From Anaerobium acetethylicum (lineage in GTDB: Bacteria > Bacillota > Clostridia > Lachnospirales > Lachnospiraceae): DNA of 56,307 bases. Each line of letters begins with the position of its first letter. The first letter of the stretch is position 1. The stretch covers positions 1 to 56,307 of the forward strand of contig NZ_FMKA01000024.1 in assembly GCF_900096945.1 (NCBI RefSeq), written 5' to 3'. A program made the position numbers and the translations under genes. This document shows, piece after piece, positions 26,981-35,685 of this stretch. The notes under the pieces are model-generated. The model was not told the origin of the DNA and ran no database searches. It worked only from the letters and a program-made list of their open reading frames with translations.

Positions 26981-27744
26981 TGCTGAATGTCATACTAGTT
27001 GACGATGAAGTGGTAGCGGTAAATGCTTTAAAAAGAAGAGTGGACTGGAGCAAATATGGAATTGAACATGTATATACTGCAAATTCAATGCAGCAGGCAC
27101 AAACGCTTTTCCAAAATGAAAAAATAGATTTCATGCTTTGCGATATCGAGATGCCTCAGGGGAATGGGCTTGATTTATATGAGTGGGTCAAAATCTATTA
27201 TCCGGCAGTGGAATGCATTTATGTGAGCTGCCATCCGGAATATGAATATATCCGAAAAGCGCTCCAGCTTGGAACCGCAGATTATATTTTAAAGCCCATT
27301 GATTATGAGGAGCTGGATCAGATACTGACGCAGCTCATAGAACGCCTGAACAAGCAGCCGGAATTAGAAGAGATTCCGGAAACGATTATCCGCACCCTTG
27401 CAGAAAAAGAATCAAAAGAGAAACAGGACAACGTGGTTCATCAGGCAAAACGGTATATTTTACAGCACATTCAGGAAAATATCTACATCGAAGAAATAGC
27501 AGACCAGGTCCATCTGAATGCCCAGTATTTAATGCGCCTGTTCAAAAAGGAAACCGGGCTTTCCATTCTGGAATATATTACGGATGAACGTCTGAAGCTG
27601 GCAAAAGAGCTGCTGGCAAAAACGGATTACCCGATCAATAAAGTGGCAGACAGTGTAGGATATGGCAATTATTCATATTTCACAAAAATATTCAAAAAGA
27701 ACACAGGAATGACACCGGCTGCCTATCGCCAGAATCAAAAATAG
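26977..27744 (+). CDS. YesN-family response regulator (REC plus AraC domain)
   Basis: 255 residues. Receiver domain 1-125 with DDE at 9-11, the phospho-acceptor in FMLCDIEMPQG and Lys in LKPID. Residues about 150-255 form an AraC DNA-binding domain (LNAQYLMRLFKKETGLSILEYI, then KVADSVGYGNYSYFTKIFKKNTGMTPAAYR). Paired with the YesM-type kinase; the likely target is the binding-protein promoter beyond the terminator at 27.8 kb. Confidence 0.94.
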   Translation: MMLNVILVDDEVVAVNALKRRVDWSKYGIEHVYTANSMQQAQTLFQNEKIDFMLCDIEMPQGNGLDLYEWVKIYYPAVECIYVSCHPEYEYIRKALQLGTADYILKPIDYEELDQILTQLIERLNKQPELEEIPETIIRTLAEKESKEKQDNVVHQAKRYILQHIQENIYIEEIADQVHLNAQYLMRLFKKETGLSILEYITDERLKLAKELLAKTDYPINKVADSVGYGNYSYFTKIFKKNTGMTPAAYRQNQK

Positions 27745-27796
27745 AACGAACTGGGATTTCTTGCAAAATAATTCAATAGATCGTAATCTTTAAGTC

Positions 27797-27846
27797 AGTT
27801 GGCTTCGGTGTCCTTGTGGGTGTCGGAGCCAATTGGTTTATTTTTC
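27797..27846 (+). terminator. Rho-independent terminator
   Basis: AGTTGGCTTCGG...CGGAGCCAATT forms a stem of about 11 bp with wobble pairs (27797-27834), followed by GGTTTATTTTT. Confidence 0.8.
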
Positions 27847-28072
27847 ATTATTTCATTCTTTGATTGTTTGTCTGTAGTTAAAAATCATTACATTATTATT
27901 GTATAATCATGTAAAAAGCAACATAAGTCATAAATGTGCTAAGAAGATAGCATTATTGTTCTATTAAATATGTCATAATGTTGGTAGGATAAATACATGA
28001 AGTCGGTGCGGTTATGAGCCTTAGCTATTCCACCAGCTGACATCGAAAAATCATGTAAAAGGAGAGCGAATT
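27847..28072 (+). promoter_or_regulatory. Leader region of the sugar ABC transporter operon
   Basis: AT-rich gap. The best -10 is TATAAT at 27902-27907, with only a poor TTAAAA-like -35 at 27878, which suggests activator dependence (YesN). This would give a leader of about 165 nt. The phrase AATCATGTAAAA occurs twice (27906 and 28050 areas). No known riboswitch was recognised. Confidence 0.4.
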
Positions 28073-29611
28073 ATGAAAAAGAAAGTATTGAGTACACTTT
28101 TAGCACTTGCAATGGTTGCTTCTTTGGTATCAGGTTGCGGTAAAACAGAGAAAGAAACTGCTTCAGGCGATGCAGGGGACAAAGAGACATCTTCAGAAGG
28201 AACCGGTGAAGCAAAGATTGATTTCGATGAGGATCCATATGAAGTATATGTCCAGTACGTTGGATTGTTTGAAGAAAATAAAAACATCAAGGCAGTTGAG
28301 GATGCAATCAATGCGATCGCATTAGAAAAAATCAATTGTACCGTACACCTTGTACCTACATTTATCGGTGATTTGCCTACCAATACATCCTTACAGGTTG
28401 CCGGAGGCGAGAAAATCGATGTGATCACGGTTGGTTTGACACAGGCACTCAGTTCCGCAGTTCCAGATGGATTGTTACTTGAATTAGATGATCTGATCGC
28501 TGAGCGTGGAGCGGATGTCAGCAAAGTGACTGCAAACGTAATGGAAGCAGGAACTATCGACGGACATGTATATGCAGTATCCGGATATCCATATGCAGCA
28601 ATGGGAACTGGTTTTGTATATAACAAGACAATGGCTGATCAGTACGGTATTGAAATGAAAGACTATATGACCTTGGATGATCTGGCAGCAGCTGGAGAAA
28701 TCTTAAAAGAAAATGGCGTATATCTTACAAATTTTGGAAATTCAGCACAGTTAAATTACAAATTCTTTTCAGGCATCGAGAGTTATGGTGATTCGGCCAT
28801 TTATGGAGGAATCACGGATCCCACTGAAAGCACCACTGTAGAAAATATCTATGCAACTGACGGAATCAGAGATTATTTCAAGGGTGTGAAAGGATGGGCA
28901 GATGCCGGTTATCTTCCTGAAGGCCAGTTAACAGACACGACAACGGTTCAGGAATATTTTTCACAGCAGAAGATTTTCGGAACTACATCGGCTTATACGG
29001 TTAATCAGATTACAAGCTGGCTCAGCCCTGATTTTGAAACCGGAATGATACAGCTGACAGATGCAGTTATCTCTACTTCTTCGGCAACAGAATTCATGCT
29101 TGGAATCGCATCTACATGCGAGAGACCTGAAAAGGCAATGGACGTAATCAACTTGATCTATGGCGATGCAGAAGTTGCGAACCTGATCCAGTACGGTATC
29201 GAAGGAACAGATTACGCAGCTGTTGAAGGAACGGAAAACGTGATTACCAGAGACGGAACTGCAAATGCAGACCGAAACAGTTATTTCTCACCATTTGTTC
29301 ACTTTGGAAATCCAATGGACTTAAAGGTTGTCAGCCCATTAACAGATTCCTATTATGATGATTTGCAGGCATTCGAGGACGGCGCAAAAAAATCATTAAG
29401 CTTCGGTTATGCATTTGACGGATCTGATTACGCTGCAGAAGCAGGTGCCATCAGTGCAGTGCTTCAGGAAAAATTGCCGATGTTAAATGCAGGTCAGGTT
29501 GCGGATGTGGATACAGCAATGGATGAACTGATTGCAGCAATTGAAGCGGCAGGAATTGAGGATGTGATCAAAGCAAACCAGGAACAGTTAGACGCGTATC
29601 TTGCAAAATAG
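28073..29611 (+). CDS. Extracellular sugar-binding lipoprotein of an ABC transporter (LplA-type)
   Basis: 512 residues with a lipobox (LVSGC, Cys22), then an acidic Ser/Thr/Glu linker and a large solute-binding fold (YEVYVQYVGLFEENKNIKAVEDAINAIALEKINCTVHLVP, later GIASTCERPEKAMDVINLIYGD). The length and C-terminal pattern match the cluster 3/LplA group with long binding proteins that bring in oligosaccharides. An AAAGGAGAG site precedes the ATG. The two permease genes follow; no ATPase is present, as usual where a shared MsmK/UgpC-type ATPase serves several importers. Confidence 0.92.
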   Translation: MKKKVLSTLLALAMVASLVSGCGKTEKETASGDAGDKETSSEGTGEAKIDFDEDPYEVYVQYVGLFEENKNIKAVEDAINAIALEKINCTVHLVPTFIGDLPTNTSLQVAGGEKIDVITVGLTQALSSAVPDGLLLELDDLIAERGADVSKVTANVMEAGTIDGHVYAVSGYPYAAMGTGFVYNKTMADQYGIEMKDYMTLDDLAAAGEILKENGVYLTNFGNSAQLNYKFFSGIESYGDSAIYGGITDPTESTTVENIYATDGIRDYFKGVKGWADAGYLPEGQLTDTTTVQEYFSQQKIFGTTSAYTVNQITSWLSPDFETGMIQLTDAVISTSSATEFMLGIASTCERPEKAMDVINLIYGDAEVANLIQYGIEGTDYAAVEGTENVITRDGTANADRNSYFSPFVHFGNPMDLKVVSPLTDSYYDDLQAFEDGAKKSLSFGYAFDGSDYAAEAGAISAVLQEKLPMLNAGQVADVDTAMDELIAAIEAAGIEDVIKANQEQLDAYLAK

Positions 29612-29670
29612 AAATTGATTGCGGCTATGAAAGACATAGACATTCATAATTATAAATAATTGAAAAATTG

Positions 29671-29709
29671 AGGCTGCCACATAGAGAAATATTTGGTGGC
29701 AGCCTTATT
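29671..29709 (+). terminator. Intercistronic hairpin between binding-protein and permease genes
   Basis: AGGCTGCCAC (29671-29680) pairs with GTGGCAGCCT (29696-29705), followed by TATT. Placed inside the operon, it may terminate part of the transcripts or protect the upstream mRNA, giving more binding protein than permease. Confidence 0.65.
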
Positions 29710-29731
29710 GATAGGAACGGTGGGAAAGAGA

Positions 29732-30664
29732 ATGGAGCAGAAGAAAATAAAAAAGAAAAAAGGACAGGGATTTTTGCATTGGCTTCCATTTTATCTGATG
29801 GGCCTCCCCGGACTGGCATACCTGTTTATCAATAACTATATGCCGCTGGTGGGCCTCCAGATTGCATTTAAAAAGTTCAACTATGCAAAAGGAATGTGGG
29901 ATAGCGAATGGAGCGGGTTTAAAAACTTTGAGTTCTTGTTCAAGACAAAAGACGCATTTATTATGATTCGAAATACGATCTGCTATAACATCGTATGGAT
30001 TATTCTGGGAATGGTATTTGGTGTAACAGCAGCAATTCTCCTAAATGAAGTTGCCGGGAAAAAAGCAAAGAAGTTTTATCAGACAGCAATTCTGCTTCCA
30101 TATCTGATGTCCATGGTTATTATTGCTTATCTGGTATATGCATACCTTTCTCCGACGTCAGGCCTGTTTACAAAAATAATCGAAAGAATCACAGGAAATG
30201 CGCCTGAGTTTTATCAGGAAGCAAAATGGTGGCCATTTATCCTTACCTTTGTCAACCAGTGGAAAGGCATTGGATTTGGTATGATTCTGTATTTATCCAG
30301 CATCATTGGAATCGACACCAGCTATTATGAAGCAGCGCAGCTTGATGGCGCCACCAAATGGCAGCAGCACAGGCTGATTACACTCCCATTGTTAAAACCA
30401 ACCATTATTATGCTCTTAATTTTAAGCATGGGACAGATTTTCCGTTCCGATTTCGGTCTGTTCTACCAGGTACCGATGCACCAGGGTGTATTGAATCCTG
30501 TGACCCAGACGATTGATACCTATGTTTACAACGCATTGTTGAAAGTAAATGATGTGGGTATGTCATCTGCAGCAAGTTTTATCCAGTCTGTAGTAGGATT
30601 TATATTTATTGTAGTCGCAAATAAGATTGTATCTAAAGCTGATAAGAGCAGCGCATTATTTTAG
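29732..30664 (+). CDS. Sugar ABC transporter permease (LplB-type)
   Basis: 310 residues from the ATG at 29732; the upstream GTG at 29693 lies inside the hairpin. Six transmembrane helices and the EAA motif (YYEAAQLDGATKWQQHRLITLPLLKPTI) that contacts the ATPase. It forms a heterodimer with the next gene product. Confidence 0.93.
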   Translation: MEQKKIKKKKGQGFLHWLPFYLMGLPGLAYLFINNYMPLVGLQIAFKKFNYAKGMWDSEWSGFKNFEFLFKTKDAFIMIRNTICYNIVWIILGMVFGVTAAILLNEVAGKKAKKFYQTAILLPYLMSMVIIAYLVYAYLSPTSGLFTKIIERITGNAPEFYQEAKWWPFILTFVNQWKGIGFGMILYLSSIIGIDTSYYEAAQLDGATKWQQHRLITLPLLKPTIIMLLILSMGQIFRSDFGLFYQVPMHQGVLNPVTQTIDTYVYNALLKVNDVGMSSAASFIQSVVGFIFIVVANKIVSKADKSSALF

Positions 30665-30675
30665 GAGGCAGAAAA

Positions 30676-31566
30676 ATGAGGACAAAAGGACAAAAAGGGT
30701 GGTCTCTTGGAGCCAACATCATACTTTCTATTATGTCACTGCTGGCAATTATGCCATTTCTGCTGCTGATTATTGCATCTTTTACAGATGAAACAGTTGC
30801 AATGACGGATGGATATACATACTGGCCGGCAAAATGGTCATTGGCGGCATACAGCTATATTTTAAGTCAGGCAGCAATGATCGGCCGTGCATACCTGATG
30901 ACAATTCTGGTTACGATCATCGGCACCGGCGTAGGAATCGTCATGACTTCCATGCTTGCCTACATGCTTTCACAGAAAAAGCTTCCAGGAAGAAAAATAT
31001 TGAACTTCTTTGTAGTATTTACCATGCTGTTCAATGGCGGGCTGGTTCCGACGTACATTATGTATGTAAAGACCTTCCAGGTTAAGAATACGATCTGGGG
31101 ATTGATCATTCCGAATCTTCTGATGAGTGCTTTCCTGATTATGCTGGTCCGCAATTATTTTGAAAACAGCATCCCGGAAGAACTTTATGAAGCGGCCCGC
31201 ATTGACGGAGCCAGCGAGTTCTACAACTTCTTCCATATTGCACTTCCACTGTCAGTGCCGATTCTTGCAACAGTTGGCCTGATGATGGGCATCGCATATT
31301 GGAATGACTGGCAGAACGGATTGTATTATCTGAGCAAGGACGCCGGATCCCAGTACTACACAGTGCAGAATATTCTGAACAATATCAATGACAACATAGC
31401 ATTCCTTGCCTCAAATGCATCGGCTGGCGTCAACCTGGCTGATCTGCCGACAACAACAGTCAGAATGGCAATCGCAGTAATCGGTATTTTACCAATCTTA
31501 ATGGTATATCCTTTCTTTCAAAAGTACTTTTCAAAGGGTCTCACCATGGGTGCGGTTAAAGGGTGA
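30676..31566 (+). CDS. Sugar ABC transporter permease (LplC/YtcP-type)
   Basis: 296 residues, six transmembrane helices, EAA motif ELYEAARIDGASEFYNFFHIALPLSVPI, and the family's C-terminal FFQKYFSKGLTMGAVKG. Its AGGAGG site overlaps the end of the first permease gene, 11 bp away. The stop codon is the last coding base before repeat A copy 1, which begins within five bases. Confidence 0.94.
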   Translation: MRTKGQKGWSLGANIILSIMSLLAIMPFLLLIIASFTDETVAMTDGYTYWPAKWSLAAYSYILSQAAMIGRAYLMTILVTIIGTGVGIVMTSMLAYMLSQKKLPGRKILNFFVVFTMLFNGGLVPTYIMYVKTFQVKNTIWGLIIPNLLMSAFLIMLVRNYFENSIPEELYEAARIDGASEFYNFFHIALPLSVPILATVGLMMGIAYWNDWQNGLYYLSKDAGSQYYTVQNILNNINDNIAFLASNASAGVNLADLPTTTVRMAIAVIGILPILMVYPFFQKYFSKGLTMGAVKG

Positions 31567-31570
31567 GGAC

Positions 31571-31735
31571 GTGATACAGCACATGTTTATTCGCAGCGCG
31601 CTCTCGCTTAGATGAAGGCGTAGTGGTACGTAAGGACGCAAAGTACGCGTCCTAAGTACCAACGCCTTCATAAAGCTGCTCATTAAATCATGTGCTGTAT
31701 CACTGCGTGATGGCTGGCGAATGTAAAAACAGACG
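31571..31735 (+). repeat. Structured dispersed repeat, family A, copy 1
   Basis: A nested hairpin. Stem P1 is 15 bp and perfect (31571-31585 with 31689-31703). A GCAGC/GCTGC helix follows (31592-31596 with 31675-31679), then P2 ATGAAGGCGT/ACGCCTTCAT (31612-31621 with 31662-31671), P3 TGGTAC/GTACCA (31624-31629 with 31656-31661) and P4 GGACGC/GCGTCC (31634-31639 with 31647-31652) with a 7-nt loop. A conserved tail runs to about 31735. The second copy is at 38959-39211. Confidence 0.88.
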
Positions 31736-31876
31736 TAACTGTTCAGAATACCTGTCTCGCGAGGTGTTTTTATGCTGAGTTTGCATAAAAACCCGAGACA
31801 TGCGTGCGCCAAATTGCTGATTTTGCAATTTGTGTGCATAATATGTGACTATGAAGGACGTAGTCCTGAATAGTTA
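31736..31876 (+). repeat. Dispersed hairpin element, family B, copy 1 (full length)
   Basis: Bounded by TAACTGTTCAG (31736-31746) and CTGAATAGTTA (31866-31876), an 11-bp inverted repeat with one mismatch. Inside are three hairpins: TGTCTCG/CGAGACA with inner GTTTTTATGC/GCATAAAAAC (31753-31800), CAAATTGC/GCAATTTG extended with a bulged T (31805-31838), and AGGAC/GTCCT (31855-31867). It directly abuts repeat A copy 1 and ends 26 bp before the esterase start. Confidence 0.85.
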
Positions 31877-31901
31877 CAAACAGACAATAATGGAGGTTCC
31901 T

Positions 31902-33233
31902 ATGAGCATTGTGATTGCAGCTACAAAATACGGCAGAATAAAAGGGATAGAAGAACAGGGATACACAGTTTTTAAGGGGATTCCCTATGCAAAACCGCCA
32001 GTTGGAGAGCTGCGCTGGAAAGCGCCGCAGCCTGTGGAGAGCTGGGAAGATATATACATGGCAGATTGCTTTTCCTGCAAGAGTGTACAGGAAAACAGCA
32101 ATGATGGTTTCTATAAAAAAGAATTTTACGGAAACCCGGCATACGAGGTCCCAATCAGTGAAGACAGCCTTTATCTGAACATCTGTACCCCGGCAGAGCA
32201 GACAGATGAGAAGCTGCCGGTAGAATTCTGGATCCATGGCGGAGCGTTCATGGGCGGATATGGCAGTGAAATGGAATTTGACGGAGAAGCGCTTTGTAAA
32301 AGAGGCGTTATTCTGGTTACCATCAATTATCGCCTTAATATTTATGGTTTTCTTGCGCATCCCTGGCTTAGTGCCGAAAATGAGCGGGGCATTTCCGGAA
32401 ACTATGGAACCCTTGATCAGATTATGGCATTACAGTGGGTCTATGAAAATATCGGGTCTTTTGGCGGAGACAGAGATAATATTACAGTTTCAGGACAATC
32501 AGCAGGTGCCATGAGCGTTCAGACCCTGGTATCCTCTGAACTGACGGGAAACATGATTGCAAAAGCGATTATGCAGAGCGGCGGCAGTTACGGCAAAGGT
32601 CTGCACAGGGATATGCTGCTTGAAGAGGCAATGAAATTTGGAGAGCGGTTTGTAGCGGAAACAGGCGCAGGCAGCCTTGAAGAATTACGCGGAATGACAA
32701 CAGAGGAATTAACACCGGCAATCGGAAAATTCATGGGAGAAATGTTTCAAACAGGCGGAGGCCTTGTTTTAATCCCTAATATTGACGGATATGTTTTGAA
32801 AGATGGATACTACAGCCTGATCGACAGGGATGCCATAAAAGATATTCCCTATCTTCTGGGAAGCAATAAAAATGATATCTTTGTGACGGAAGAAGATCTG
32901 GAATCCGGGCATAAAGGCAACTTGTTTGACGGAACCATTGCATTCAGCCAGAAAAGGGAAGCGTTTCATCATAAACCAGCTTATGTATATTATTTCACAA
33001 GACAGCTGCCGGGAGATGAGGCGGGCGCATTCCATTCCGCTGAATTATGGTATACCTTTGGCACCTTAGACAGATGCTGGAGACCGGTGACGGAGGAAGA
33101 TTATCAACTGAGCGATAGGATGCTTGCCTATTGGACCAATTTTATGAAGACAGGGAATCCAAACGGGGAATCCCTGGAGGAATGGAAGCCTTGTGATAGT
33201 TTGGATTTTTATGTGAAGAGATTTGATGTGTAG
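31902..33233 (+). CDS. Type B carboxylesterase
   Basis: 443 residues from the ATG at 31902 (TGGAGG upstream). Alpha/beta-hydrolase signatures: FKGIPYAKPPVGELRW, the oxyanion HGG (112-114), SEDSLYLNICTP and the nucleophile elbow GQSAG (Ser200); a His in AGAFHSAELWY fits the triad. No signal peptide, so it is cytoplasmic. It lies within a sugar-uptake locus and probably removes acyl groups from imported oligosaccharides. Its mRNA leader would carry repeats A1 and B1. Confidence 0.9.
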   Translation: MSIVIAATKYGRIKGIEEQGYTVFKGIPYAKPPVGELRWKAPQPVESWEDIYMADCFSCKSVQENSNDGFYKKEFYGNPAYEVPISEDSLYLNICTPAEQTDEKLPVEFWIHGGAFMGGYGSEMEFDGEALCKRGVILVTINYRLNIYGFLAHPWLSAENERGISGNYGTLDQIMALQWVYENIGSFGGDRDNITVSGQSAGAMSVQTLVSSELTGNMIAKAIMQSGGSYGKGLHRDMLLEEAMKFGERFVAETGAGSLEELRGMTTEELTPAIGKFMGEMFQTGGGLVLIPNIDGYVLKDGYYSLIDRDAIKDIPYLLGSNKNDIFVTEEDLESGHKGNLFDGTIAFSQKREAFHHKPAYVYYFTRQLPGDEAGAFHSAELWYTFGTLDRCWRPVTEEDYQLSDRMLAYWTNFMKTGNPNGESLEEWKPCDSLDFYVKRFDV

Positions 33234-33249
33234 TCAGTGTGTTTGCAGG

Positions 33250-33392
33250 TAACTGTTCAGAGATCCAGTGCCGCGAGGTATTTTTACGCTGAATTTGCTA
33301 CATAAAAATCTGAATACTGCATGCGCCAAATTGCTGGTTTTGCAATTTGTGCGCATCTTTTTGATTATGAAGGACGCAGTCCTGACAAGTGC
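33250..33392 (+). repeat. Dispersed hairpin element, family B, copy 2
   Basis: Begins with the same TAACTGTTCAG (33250-33260). It keeps hairpin 2 (ATGCGC-C-AAATTGC with GCAATTTG-T-GCGCAT, 33321-33356, same bulge) and hairpin 3 (AGGAC/GTCCT). The first hairpin and right end are degraded. It ends about 41 bp before the GH3 start. Confidence 0.82.
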
Positions 33393-33432
33393 ACTGACAC
33401 GTTTGTCGAAAATAATAAAGTGAGGTTTTGTT

Positions 33433-35613
33433 ATGAAAAAGTATGAAGATAGAATAAAAGAGCTGATTGCCAGAATGACCCAGGAAGAAAAAGTGGGGCA
33501 GCTGCAGCAGTGCGGACCATCCCTGGTGGGGGCATTTGAAGTCAGTTTTGAAGAGCTGCTGGATATGATGTTTGATGGCAGGATCAGTCAGGAAGAATTC
33601 GGAAGACTTATGAGCACGGCAGAAGAAGATTTCCATGATGAAGACTTAAAAGCAGGAAATATAGGATCTTATAATGGAATCAAAAATGCCAAAACGGCCA
33701 ACAGGCTTCAGGAAATAGCGGTGAAAGAGACGCGGCTTGGAATTCCGCTTATATTTGGCTACGATGTGATCCACGGATACAAGACAATTATGCCGATTCC
33801 ATTGGCAGAAGCCTGCGCATGGGAACCGGAGCTTTGGGAGAAGACAGCCCGTGTTGCGGCAAAGGAAGCAACGGCGGCCGGTGTGCACATGACCTTTGCA
33901 CCTATGGTAGACGTAGCCAAGGATGCCAGATGGGGACGTGTCAGTGAAGGTGCAGGTGAAGATACCTTCTTGACCTCAAAGTTCGGGGAAGCAAAGGTAA
34001 AAGGGTTCCAGGGCAATGATTTATCAAAAGAAGACTCCATGGCTGCCTGCGTGAAACATTTTGCAGCATATGGCGCGGCAGAAGCAGGACGTGATTACAA
34101 CCGTGTTGATCTGTCTATGCAGAAGCTGCATGAAGAATATCTCCCGCCATTCGAAGCTTGTGTAAAAGCAGGGGCACGCGGAATTATGCCGGCTTTTAAC
34201 GACATCAACGGAGTTCCCTGCTCTGTTAACAAATGGCTTTTGACAGATCTGCTCCGTGATACATGGGGATTCGATGGAATGACAGTCAGTGATGCAAATG
34301 CAATCGCAGAGTGCGTGAACCATGGAATTGCCGAAGATAAGGAAGAGGCTTCCCAAAAAGCGATTATAGCCGGAATGGAAATGGATATGTCTTCGAATTC
34401 CTATATTGAGAATTTGAAAGACCTGGTAGAATCCGGCCAGGTAGAAGAAGCCATTTTAGACAAGGCAGTAGCGGATGTCCTTCGTGTCAAATTTGAACTG
34501 GGATTATTTGAAAATCCATATCAGACATCAGAAGAACGTGAACAAGAAGAGCTTTTGAAGCCGGAATACCGAAGCCTTGCAAGAGAGACAGCCGGAAAAT
34601 CAATGGTACTTCTGAAAAATGAAGGCATACTTCCGCTGAAGCGGGGAATAAAAGTAGGAATCGTTGGCGATCTGGCGGATAATCGTGGTGAAATGACCGG
34701 AGCCTGGGCAATCGGAGCTGATGGTAATACATGTGTCAGCATCGTTGATGCATGCAAAGGGCAAAATGTGGCATATACATACACAGCCGGACATACAGAA
34801 AAACAGGTGGATCCACTGGAATTATTAAAAGCGACAGATGGCTGTGACGTGCTTATTGCTGCAATCGGTGAAGTGAAAGACCAGAGTGGAGAGGCTGCCA
34901 GCCGTGCAGACATCACCATACCGGAATATCAGAAGGAAATTTTAGAAGCCTTACTGACAACAGGAAAGCCGGTCGTAGCAGTCTTATTCAATGGCAGACC
35001 CCTTGCAATGCCATGGGTGGCAGAAAATATCCCGGCTATTTTAGAAGCATGGCACCCGGGGATAGAAGCCGGAAATGCAATTCTGGATATTTTGTTTGGT
35101 GATGTAAACCCAAGCGGCAAATTAACGACTACATTTCCATATGCAACTGGACAGTGTCCGATTTATTATGCTGCCATTAATACTGGAAGACCTGGCGGAA
35201 AAGGTAAATTCACGTCCAAATACCTGGACACGCCATTGGCTCCGGTCTATCCGTTTGGATACGGACTCAGCTACACCACCTTTGCCTACAGCAATCTGAC
35301 GGTTGTGGAAAAGGAAGAGGGCTTTGCTGCCAGTGTAGAAGTGGAGAATACCGGGGACAGAGACGGGGATGAAATCGTGCAGTGCTATGTCAGGGATCTT
35401 GTTGCAAGGCGTGCGCGCCCTGTGAAGCAGCTGAAAGCGTTTGAGAAAGTATTTATAAAAGCAGGGGAGAAGAAGACTGTCACATTCGAAGTGCCATACA
35501 GAGAATTGGGATATTACGACATGAATATGGAGTATATAGTTGAAGAAGGAATATTTGAAATATTTGTTGGAAAGAATTCCGCTGAATGCCTCAAAGATAT
35601 GATAGAATTGTAA
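33433..35613 (+). CDS. GH3 beta-glucosidase/beta-xylosidase, cytoplasmic
   Basis: 726 residues in classic order and length (BglX/XynB-like): TIM barrel (FGYDVIHGYKTIMPIPLAEACAWEPELW, FAPMVDVAKDARWGRVSEGAGED, KHFAAYGAAEAGRDYN), nucleophile Asp287 in GMTVSDANA, then the alpha/beta sandwich (MVLLKNEGILPL, FNGRPLAM, LFGDVNPSGKL) and a C-terminal fibronectin III-like domain. No signal peptide. It should cleave beta-linked gluco- or xylo-oligosaccharides after import. An ATG with TGAGG upstream; repeat B copy 2 lies in its leader. Confidence 0.94.
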   Translation: MKKYEDRIKELIARMTQEEKVGQLQQCGPSLVGAFEVSFEELLDMMFDGRISQEEFGRLMSTAEEDFHDEDLKAGNIGSYNGIKNAKTANRLQEIAVKETRLGIPLIFGYDVIHGYKTIMPIPLAEACAWEPELWEKTARVAAKEATAAGVHMTFAPMVDVAKDARWGRVSEGAGEDTFLTSKFGEAKVKGFQGNDLSKEDSMAACVKHFAAYGAAEAGRDYNRVDLSMQKLHEEYLPPFEACVKAGARGIMPAFNDINGVPCSVNKWLLTDLLRDTWGFDGMTVSDANAIAECVNHGIAEDKEEASQKAIIAGMEMDMSSNSYIENLKDLVESGQVEEAILDKAVADVLRVKFELGLFENPYQTSEEREQEELLKPEYRSLARETAGKSMVLLKNEGILPLKRGIKVGIVGDLADNRGEMTGAWAIGADGNTCVSIVDACKGQNVAYTYTAGHTEKQVDPLELLKATDGCDVLIAAIGEVKDQSGEAASRADITIPEYQKEILEALLTTGKPVVAVLFNGRPLAMPWVAENIPAILEAWHPGIEAGNAILDILFGDVNPSGKLTTTFPYATGQCPIYYAAINTGRPGGKGKFTSKYLDTPLAPVYPFGYGLSYTTFAYSNLTVVEKEEGFAASVEVENTGDRDGDEIVQCYVRDLVARRARPVKQLKAFEKVFIKAGEKKTVTFEVPYRELGYYDMNMEYIVEEGIFEIFVGKNSAECLKDMIEL

Positions 35614-35630
35614 ATATCAAAAAATTGCAG

Positions 35631-35660
35631 CTTTGAAGAAAATAGTCCTGAAAAGTCACA
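35631..35660 (+). repeat. Partial family B element (right end only)
   Basis: The segment TTTGAAG...AGTCCTGAAAAGTCACAAA matches the right end of copy 1 (TATGAAG...AGTCCTGAATAGTTACAAA) with a few changes. It sits at nearly the same distance before a start codon (26 bp before 35686). Confidence 0.55.
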
Positions 35661-35685
35661 AAAAACCAGCGAGGAGAAGAAGAAT

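Noticed and set aside
31531-31839. Minus-strand frame sharing about 38 residues with another minus-strand frame at 38763-39197
   Set aside because: The shared peptide is simply the reverse translation of repeat family A; there is no ribosome site and the frames run into coding sequence. It supports the repeat, not a protein.
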